15,963 nucleotides of DNA from assembly GCA_003250275.1 (NCBI GenBank), contig QKGW01000156.1:1-15963 (forward strand). Reading direction: 5' to 3'. The notes under the pieces were generated by a model. The model saw nothing but the letters and a program-made list of their open reading frames with translations, had not been told where the DNA came from and searched no databases. Position 1 is the first letter of the stretch; the number at the start of each line of letters is the position of its first letter. The DNA is from Alphaproteobacteria bacterium (GTDB lineage: Bacteria > Pseudomonadota > Alphaproteobacteria > Rhodospirillales > Rhodospirillaceae). Positions 11,596-15,963 of this stretch are shown piece by piece. Position numbers and translations under genes: made by a program.

Positions 11596-12267
11596 TTAGC
11601 GCTGCTCTTGCGCGCGCTTGTCCTGGGCCATCGGATCGTGGGCCATGATTTCGCCCTTGAAGATCCAGACCTTGACGCCGCAGGTGCCGTAGGTGGTCTT
11701 GGCGGTGCCGATGCCGTAGTCGACATCCGCACGCAGGGTGTGCAGCGGCACGCGGCCTTCGCGGTACCACTCGGTGCGGGCGATCTCAGCGCCGCCGAGA
11801 CGGCCGGCGCAGTTGATACGAATGCCCTGGGCGCCGAGACGCATGGCCGACTGCACCGCACGCTTCATCGCGCGACGGAAGGCGACGCGACGCTCGAGCT
11901 GCTGGGAGATGCTCTCCGCAACCAGCTGGGCGTCGAGTTCGGGCTTGCGGATCTCAACGATGTTGAGGTGCACTTCCGAACCGACCTTCTTCGAGAGCTC
12001 CTTGCGCAGCGTCTCGATGTCGGCGCCCTTGCGGCCGATGATGATGCCCGGACGCGCGGAGTGGATGGTGATCCGCGCCTTCTTCGCCGGACGCTCGATC
12101 ACGATCCGGCTCACGCCGGCCTGGCTCAGACGCTTCTTCAGGTGTTCGCGGATCGAGAGATCCTCGAGCAGAAGCTGCGCATAGTCGCCACGATCGGCAT
12201 ACCAGCGGGAATCCCAGGTGCGGTTGATGCCGACGCGCAGCCCGATCGGATTGACTTTGTGACCCAT
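11596..12267 (-). CDS. rpsC: 30S ribosomal protein S3
   Basis: 223 residues; S3 forms part of the mRNA entry tunnel and its helicase activity. The start MGHKVNPIGLRVGINRTWDS fixes the ATG at 12267 inside a longer frame. The type II KH motif GIIIGRKGADI is at about 74-84, and the C-terminal domain has GAQGIRINCAGRLGGAEIAR and TTYGTCGVKVWIFKGE. Its ATG shares one base with the TGA of rplV (TGATG), another coupled pair. rplP follows after 14 nt. Confidence 0.99.
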   Translation of the reverse strand: MGHKVNPIGLRVGINRTWDSRWYADRGDYAQLLLEDLSIREHLKKRLSQAGVSRIVIERPAKKARITIHSARPGIIIGRKGADIETLRKELSKKVGSEVHLNIVEIRKPELDAQLVAESISQQLERRVAFRRAMKRAVQSAMRLGAQGIRINCAGRLGGAEIARTEWYREGRVPLHTLRADVDYGIGTAKTTYGTCGVKVWIFKGEIMAHDPMAQDKRAQEQR

Positions 12268-12647
12268 CAGACGGTCTCCTCGCGCTCGGTGACAACGATG
12301 GTCAGGTTCGAGAAGATCTTCTCGATCCGACCGGCACGGCCGCGAGCGCGGGCGTGGAAGCGCTTCATCGTGATCGACTTGCCGACGTAGGCCTCGGACA
12401 CGAAGAGCGAGTCCACGTCGAGCTGGTGGTTGTTCTCGGCGTTGGCGATCGCGGACTGGAGGCACTTCTTGACCTCGCCCGCAACACGGCGCTTCGAGAA
12501 GGTGAGTTCCGCCAACGCGGACTCAGCGCTCTTACCCCGGATGGACGCCGCCACCAGGTTGAGCTTGCGCGGGCTGGTGCGAATAACGTGGCTATAAGCC
12601 TTCGCCGCGTTATCCGGCAGGTCGCGCTTGGCCGACTGCTTGCCCAT
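12267..12647 (-). CDS. rplV: 50S ribosomal protein L22
   Basis: 126 residues; its long beta-hairpin lines the nascent peptide tunnel. The segment VIRTSPRKLNLVAASIRGKS (near 21-40) and KCLQSAIANAENNHQLDVDS (around 61-80) are conserved, and the beta-hairpin contains the basic MKRFHARARGRAGRIEK. It has an N-terminal extension of about a dozen residues compared with E. coli L22. It begins 2 nt after rpsS and overlaps rpsC by 1 nt. Confidence 0.99.
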   Translation of the reverse strand: MGKQSAKRDLPDNAAKAYSHVIRTSPRKLNLVAASIRGKSAESALAELTFSKRRVAGEVKKCLQSAIANAENNHQLDVDSLFVSEAYVGKSITMKRFHARARGRAGRIEKIFSNLTIVVTEREETV

Positions 12648-12649
12648 CG

Positions 12650-12928
12650 TTACTTCCTCTTCGCCTTCTTGTCCGCGGTGTGCCCGTAGTAGGTACGGGT
12701 GGGCGCGAACTCGCCGAACTTATGCCCGACCATTTCCTCGGTCACCAGCACCGGAATGAACTTCTGCCCGTTGTGAACCCCGAAAGTGAGGCTCACGAAC
12801 TGCGGCATGATCGTCGAACGGCGCGACCAGGTCTTGATCACTTCATTACGGCCAGAAGCGCGGGAGGCTTCAGCCTTCTTCAGGAGGTATCCGTCCACGA
12901 ACGGACCTTTCCATACGGAACGAGCCAC
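12650..12928 (-). CDS. rpsS: 30S ribosomal protein S19
   Basis: 92 residues, the standard size; S19 sits in the 30S head and forms a complex with S13. MARSVWKGPFVDGYLLKK, the central WSRRSTIMPQFVSLTFGVHN and the tail KFGEFAPTRTYYGHTADKKA are diagnostic. It lies 12 nt after rplB and 2 nt before rplV, in the universal order rplB-rpsS-rplV. Confidence 0.99.
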   Translation of the reverse strand: MARSVWKGPFVDGYLLKKAEASRASGRNEVIKTWSRRSTIMPQFVSLTFGVHNGQKFIPVLVTEEMVGHKFGEFAPTRTYYGHTADKKAKRK

Positions 12929-12940
12929 AGTCGTTCTCCC

Positions 12941-13768
12941 TTACTTCTTCTTCGCCAAATGACGGCTGCGCATGATCAGCCGATCGGTTTTCTTGTTGGT
13001 GCGGGTGCGCTTACCCTTGGTCGGCTGACCCCACGGGGTCACCGGGTGAGCACCACCGTTGGTACGACCGCCCAACGGGTGATCGACCGGGTTCATCGAG
13101 ATGCCGCGAACGTGCGGACGACGACCCAACCAACGATTGCGGCCAGCCTTGCCCAGGTTGATGTTCTGGTTATCCGGATTGGACACCGCACCAACCGTGG
13201 CGAAGCACTCGCCGCGCACCAGACGGAGCTCGCCGCTCGACAAACGGAGCTGGGCGTAGCCGCCATCCTTACCGATCAACTGCGCATAGCAGCCCGCCGA
13301 CCGCGCCATCTGACCGCCGCGGCCGAGCTTCAGCTCGACGTTGTGGACGATGGTGCCAACCGGCATGTTCTTCATCGGCATCGCGTTACCGGGCTTGATA
13401 TCGGCCCGTTCGGACGCCACCACCTGATCGCCGACGCTCAAGCGCTGGGGCGCGAGAATGTAGGAGACCTCTCCGTCCTCATAGCGGATCAGCGCGATGA
13501 AGGCGGTGCGGTTGGGATCGTACTCCAGCCGCTCGACGGTCGCGGGAATATCCATCTTCCGTCGCTTGAAGTCAACCATGCGATACTTGCGCTTGTGACC
13601 GCCGCCGCGCCACCAAACGGTGGTACGGCCGGTGTTGTTGCGGCCACCCGAGCTGTGAAGGCCCTCGGTGAGGGTCTTTTCCGGCTTGCCCTTGTGGAGC
13701 TCCGAGCGGTCCACCAGGATCAGCTGGCGGGTGCCCGGGGTCACCGGGTTGAAGTTTTTCAAAGCCAT
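12941..13768 (-). CDS. rplB: 50S ribosomal protein L2
   Basis: 275 residues, the usual length; L2 is needed for subunit joining and peptidyl transferase activity. The N-terminal part includes HSSGGRNNTGRTTVWWRGGG (38-57). The C-terminal part has MNPVDHPLGGRTNGGAHPVT (225-244), where His241 matches the functionally important His229 of E. coli L2. That loop differs from the widespread HPHGGGEGR form and appears two residues shorter than in E. coli. It starts 4 nt after rplW and precedes rpsS by 12 nt. Confidence 0.99.
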   Translation of the reverse strand: MALKNFNPVTPGTRQLILVDRSELHKGKPEKTLTEGLHSSGGRNNTGRTTVWWRGGGHKRKYRMVDFKRRKMDIPATVERLEYDPNRTAFIALIRYEDGEVSYILAPQRLSVGDQVVASERADIKPGNAMPMKNMPVGTIVHNVELKLGRGGQMARSAGCYAQLIGKDGGYAQLRLSSGELRLVRGECFATVGAVSNPDNQNINLGKAGRNRWLGRRPHVRGISMNPVDHPLGGRTNGGAHPVTPWGQPTKGKRTRTNKKTDRLIMRSRHLAKKK

Positions 13769-13772
13769 GGTG

Positions 13773-14084
13773 TTAAACCCCCGTCGAGACGTCGATCGCC
13801 TGACCTTCGGCCAGAGTCACATACGCCTTCTTCACGTCCGAGCGCTGGCCGGGACGACCCCGGAAACGCTTGAGCTTGCCCTTCGAGCGGAGCGTGTTCA
13901 CCGCAACCACCTTGACGCCGAAGATGCCCTCGACCGCGGCCGCAACCTCGAGCTTCGAGGCGTCGAGCGGAACGCGGAAGGTCACCTGATTGTGTTCGGA
14001 GCCGAGGGTCGCCTTTTCGGTGATCACCGGAGCACGCACGATGTCGTACATGCGCTCCTTCGAAATCTTGATCGCCTTGGTCAT
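13773..14084 (-). CDS. rplW: 50S ribosomal protein L23
   Basis: 103 residues; the tunnel-exit protein that docks trigger factor and SRP. The start MTKAIKISKERMYDIVRAPV and the body EKATLGSEHNQVTFRVPLDA fix the ATG at 14084 inside a longer frame. The internal segment VNTLRSKGKLKRFRGRPGQR is the rRNA-binding extension, followed by KKAYVTLAEG. The ATG overlaps the rplD stop as ATGA (4 nt), a classical coupling arrangement. Confidence 0.98.
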   Translation of the reverse strand: MTKAIKISKERMYDIVRAPVITEKATLGSEHNQVTFRVPLDASKLEVAAAVEGIFGVKVVAVNTLRSKGKLKRFRGRPGQRSDVKKAYVTLAEGQAIDVSTGV

Positions 14085-14701
14085 TTCAGACGGGCCTCCA
14101 GGTGCTCCACGGCGGCCTTGGTGAGAACCAGGGTGTCGCGCCGCAGGATGTCGTACACGTTCGCGCCCTGCTGCGGCAGCACGTCGATGCCGATCACGTT
14201 GCGCGAAGCGAGGGCGAGGTTGCCGTCGACTTCCGGGCCGTCGATGATCAGCGCCGACTGCCAACCAAGAGCCTTGAGCTTCAGCGCGAAGTCCTTGGTC
14301 TTGGTGGTGGCGAACTTGCCGTCCTCGAGAACCACGAGCTTGCCTTCGGCGGCCTTCGCCGAAAGCGCGGTCTTGAGGCCGAGCTTCTTGAACTTCTTGG
14401 TCAGCTCGTGCTCATGCGAGCGCACCACCGGACCGAAGATCGTCGCGCCGCCGCGGTACTGCGGGCTGCGCAGCGAACCCTGGCGGGCATGACCCGTGCC
14501 CTTCTGCTTGTAGGGCTTCTTGGTGGTGCCGGCGACGTCGCTGATACCCTTGGTCTTGTGGGTGCCGGCGCGGCGCTTGGCAAGCTGCCAGTTGACCATG
14601 CGGTGCAGGATGTCCGCACGCACGGGCATCTCGAACACGCCCTCGGCGAGTTCGATGGAGCCGACGCTCTTCGCGTCGAAATTGATCACATCCAGCTTCA
14701 T
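14081..14701 (-). CDS. rplD: 50S ribosomal protein L4
   Basis: 206 residues, the normal length. L4 lines the exit tunnel; in E. coli it also represses its own S10 operon through the rpsJ leader. The long basic loop is visible: LAKRRAGTHKTKGISDVAGT, then KKPYKQKGTGHARQGSLRSP and RGGATIFGPVVRSHEHEL (about 40-100). Whether L4 regulates this operon cannot be judged; the rpsJ leader does hold a hairpin (15766-15808). It lies 6 nt after rplC and overlaps rplW by 4 nt. Confidence 0.99.
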   Translation of the reverse strand: MKLDVINFDAKSVGSIELAEGVFEMPVRADILHRMVNWQLAKRRAGTHKTKGISDVAGTTKKPYKQKGTGHARQGSLRSPQYRGGATIFGPVVRSHEHELTKKFKKLGLKTALSAKAAEGKLVVLEDGKFATTKTKDFALKLKALGWQSALIIDGPEVDGNLALASRNVIGIDVLPQQGANVYDILRRDTLVLTKAAVEHLEARLK

Positions 14702-14707
14702 CGCCGC

Positions 14708-15418
14708 TTATTCCTTGTCCTGAGTGGCGACTTCGGCGGCGGCAGCGGCCTTGTAGGCGCCCGGGAACGGCACGCCCTCGGGGAGCTTGCGCTTCACCGC
14801 ATCCGACACCAGAACCCAGCCGCCCTCGGAGCCCGGGACCGCGCCCTTGACCAGGATCAGACCACGGTCGGCGTCGGTGGAGACCACCTGGAGGTTCTGC
14901 TGGGTGGCGCGAACGTCGCCCATGTGGCCGGCCATCTTCTTGCCCTTGAACACCTTGCCCGGATCCTGGCACTGACCAGTGGAACCGTGCGAACGGTGCG
15001 AGACCGAGACGCCGTGAGTGGCTTCGAGACCGCGGAAGTTGTGGCGCTTCATACCGCCGGCGAAGCCCTTACCAATCGTGGTACCGGCAACGTCGACGAA
15101 CTGGCCCGGGATGAAGTGCTCGACGGAGAGCTCCGCGCCGATGTCGAGGAGGCAATCCTCGGAAACGACGAACTCAGCCATCTTCTTCTTCGGCTCGACC
15201 TTGGCCGCCGCGAAGTGCCCGCGCATCGCCTTCGACACGTTCTTCACCTTCGCGGACCCGACGCCAAGCTGGACCGCAGTGTAACCGTGGGTATCGACCT
15301 GGCGCGTCGCCACCACCTGGCAGCCATCCACCTTGAGCACGGTCACCGGAATGTGACGGCCGTCCTCGGTGAACACGCGGGTCATGCCCATCTTCTGCGC
15401 AATAAGACCGGATCGCAT
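14708..15418 (-). CDS. rplC: 50S ribosomal protein L3
   Basis: 236 residues; an early assembly protein near the peptidyl transferase centre. MRSGLIAQKMGMTRVFTEDG is the family start. The central loop GSTGQCQDPGKVFKGKKMAG (145-164) aligns with the loop in which E. coli L3 carries a glutamine methylated by PrmB; glutamines are present at 149 and 151. It is longer than E. coli L3 (about 209), partly through an Ala-rich, charged C-terminal tail. It follows rpsJ by 13 nt and precedes rplD by 6 nt. Confidence 0.99.
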   Translation of the reverse strand: MRSGLIAQKMGMTRVFTEDGRHIPVTVLKVDGCQVVATRQVDTHGYTAVQLGVGSAKVKNVSKAMRGHFAAAKVEPKKKMAEFVVSEDCLLDIGAELSVEHFIPGQFVDVAGTTIGKGFAGGMKRHNFRGLEATHGVSVSHRSHGSTGQCQDPGKVFKGKKMAGHMGDVRATQQNLQVVSTDADRGLILVKGAVPGSEGGWVLVSDAVKRKLPEGVPFPGAYKAAAAAEVATQDKE

Positions 15419-15431
15419 GATTTCCGTTCCC

Positions 15432-15740
15432 TTACAGCTTGATCTCGACGTCGACGCCGGCCGCGAGGTCGAGCTTCATCAGCGCGTCCACGGTCTGCGG
15501 AGTCGGGTCAACGATATCCAACAAGCGCTTGTGAGTCCGAATCTCGAACTGTTCGCGCGACTTCTTGTCGATGTGCGGGGAGCGGTTCACGGTGAACTTT
15601 TCGACCCGCGTCGGCAGCGGGATCGGACCCCGCACCTGAGCACCCGTGCGCTTGGCGGTATTGACGATCTCGCGCGTGGACTGGTCCAGCACGCGGTGAT
15701 CGAACGCCTTCAAGCGAATGCGGATGTTTTGACCTTCCAT
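15432..15740 (-). CDS. rpsJ: 30S ribosomal protein S10
   Basis: 102 residues, the usual length; S10 is part of the 30S head and also acts as NusE in transcription antitermination. MEGQNIRIRLKAFDHRVLDQ is the family start; two adjacent ATG codons (15743 and 15740) are present and I choose the second, which gives the standard MxxQNIRIRL start. The signature VRGPIPLPTRVEKFTVNRSP follows. The ribosome-binding site is weak. It lies 81 nt after tuf with a large inverted repeat in between and is the first gene of the S10-type group. Confidence 0.98.
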   Translation of the reverse strand: MEGQNIRIRLKAFDHRVLDQSTREIVNTAKRTGAQVRGPIPLPTRVEKFTVNRSPHIDKKSREQFEIRTHKRLLDIVDPTPQTVDALMKLDLAAGVDVEIKL

Positions 15741-15765
15741 CATGGCTTTCACACCGTTGTTTCGT

Positions 15766-15808
15766 TGGGCGTCCGCTTGCCGCGGAGGTGTCCGGGAGCG
15801 GACGCCCA
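15766..15808 (-). other. 12-bp inverted repeat between tuf and rpsJ
   Basis: TGGGCGTCCGCT (15766-15777) and AGCGGACGCCCA (15797-15808) are perfect complements over a 19-nt loop, which can itself form a short GC-rich inner helix. It starts 13 nt after the tuf stop. On the minus strand the next bases are ACGAAACAACGG, with no U-tract, so a classical terminator is unlikely. The distance to the rpsJ start (25 nt) makes it part of the S10 leader. I see no -35/-10 promoter in this gap. Confidence 0.6.
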
Positions 15809-15821
15809 GCTGTTCCAATCC

Positions 15822-15963
15822 TTACTCGACGATCGAGGCCACGACGCCGGCGCCGACGGTACGGCCGCCTTCGCGGATCGCGAAGCGCAGGCCTTCGTCC
15901 ATGGCGATCGGCGCGATGAGATCGACTTCCATCGCGATGTTGTCGCCCGGCATCACCATCTCG
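15822..15963 (-). CDS. tuf: Elongation factor Tu, C-terminal end
   Basis: Only the last 46 codons are present; the gene continues past the right edge. The peptide reads EMVMPGDNIAMEVDLIAPIA, then MDEGLRFAIREGGRTVGAGV and ends VASIVE, the strongly conserved end of EF-Tu domain 3. EF-Tu delivers aminoacyl-tRNA to the ribosome as a GTP complex. Its place directly before rpsJ shows that the str-type group (normally rpsL-rpsG-fusA-tuf) joins the S10 group here, so upstream transcription may run on into rpsJ. Confidence 0.98.
   Translation of the reverse strand, partial: EMVMPGDNIAMEVDLIAPIAMDEGLRFAIREGGRTVGAGVVASIVE

Noticed and set aside
15741..15821. Promoter for rpsJ in the tuf-rpsJ gap
   Set aside because: A TTGGAA hexamer near the tuf end has no TATAAT-like partner at 15-19 bp, so no promoter is called.
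1..15963. Mobile elements, CRISPR arrays, tRNA/rRNA genes or a novel accessory system
   Set aside because: All sequence is accounted for by conserved housekeeping genes with gaps of at most 141 nt; no long direct repeats, transposase frames or cloverleaf sequences were seen.

Overview
The window is a chromosomal segment from a high-G+C alphaproteobacterium, most likely of the Rhodospirillales type. I infer this from gene order and protein features, not from a database search. It is almost entirely the core ribosomal-protein superoperon, and every gene lies on the minus strand. In transcription order, from high to low coordinates, it runs: tuf (3' end only), then S10-type genes rpsJ-rplC-rplD-rplW-rplB-rpsS-rplV-rpsC-rplP-rpmC-rpsQ, then spc-type genes rplN-rplX-rplE-rpsN-rpsH-rplF-rplR-rpsE-rpmD-rplO-secY-adk, then alpha-type genes rpsM-rpsK-rpoA-rplQ. 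A DegP/HtrA-type periplasmic protease gene and the 5' end of rarA follow. The alphaproteobacterial signs are adk directly after secY, no rpsD between rpsK and rpoA, no rpmJ after secY, and degP-rarA after rplQ.

Layout: 15822-15963 is the EF-Tu C-terminus. Positions 6485-15740 hold 21 ribosomal protein genes packed with gaps of 2-40 nt or overlaps of 1-8 nt, which suggests one long, translationally coupled message. From 6484 down to 1603 the gaps widen to 54-141 nt wherever a non-ribosomal gene (secY, adk, rpoA, degP) has to be fitted in, and nearly every wide gap contains an RNA hairpin. A near-consensus sigma70-type promoter (TTGACT, 16 bp, TATAAT, GC-rich discriminator) lies between adk and rpsM and probably drives the alpha section separately. 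An intrinsic terminator with a C(UUCG)G tetraloop follows rplQ, 30 nt before degP. There is no gene-free stretch longer than 141 nt.

The genes make ribosome components, the translocation channel SecY, adenylate kinase, the RNA polymerase alpha subunit and EF-Tu, i.e. growth-rate-controlled machinery. degP and rarA are a quality-control/genome-maintenance pair appended at the end. I found no mobile element, CRISPR array, tRNA/rRNA gene or novel accessory system. The points worth a second look are the regulatory RNA and promoter signals at gene boundaries, two non-ATG starts (rpoA GTG, rpsM TTG), a possible S8-binding hairpin at the rplE start, and an unusual C-terminal loop in L2.
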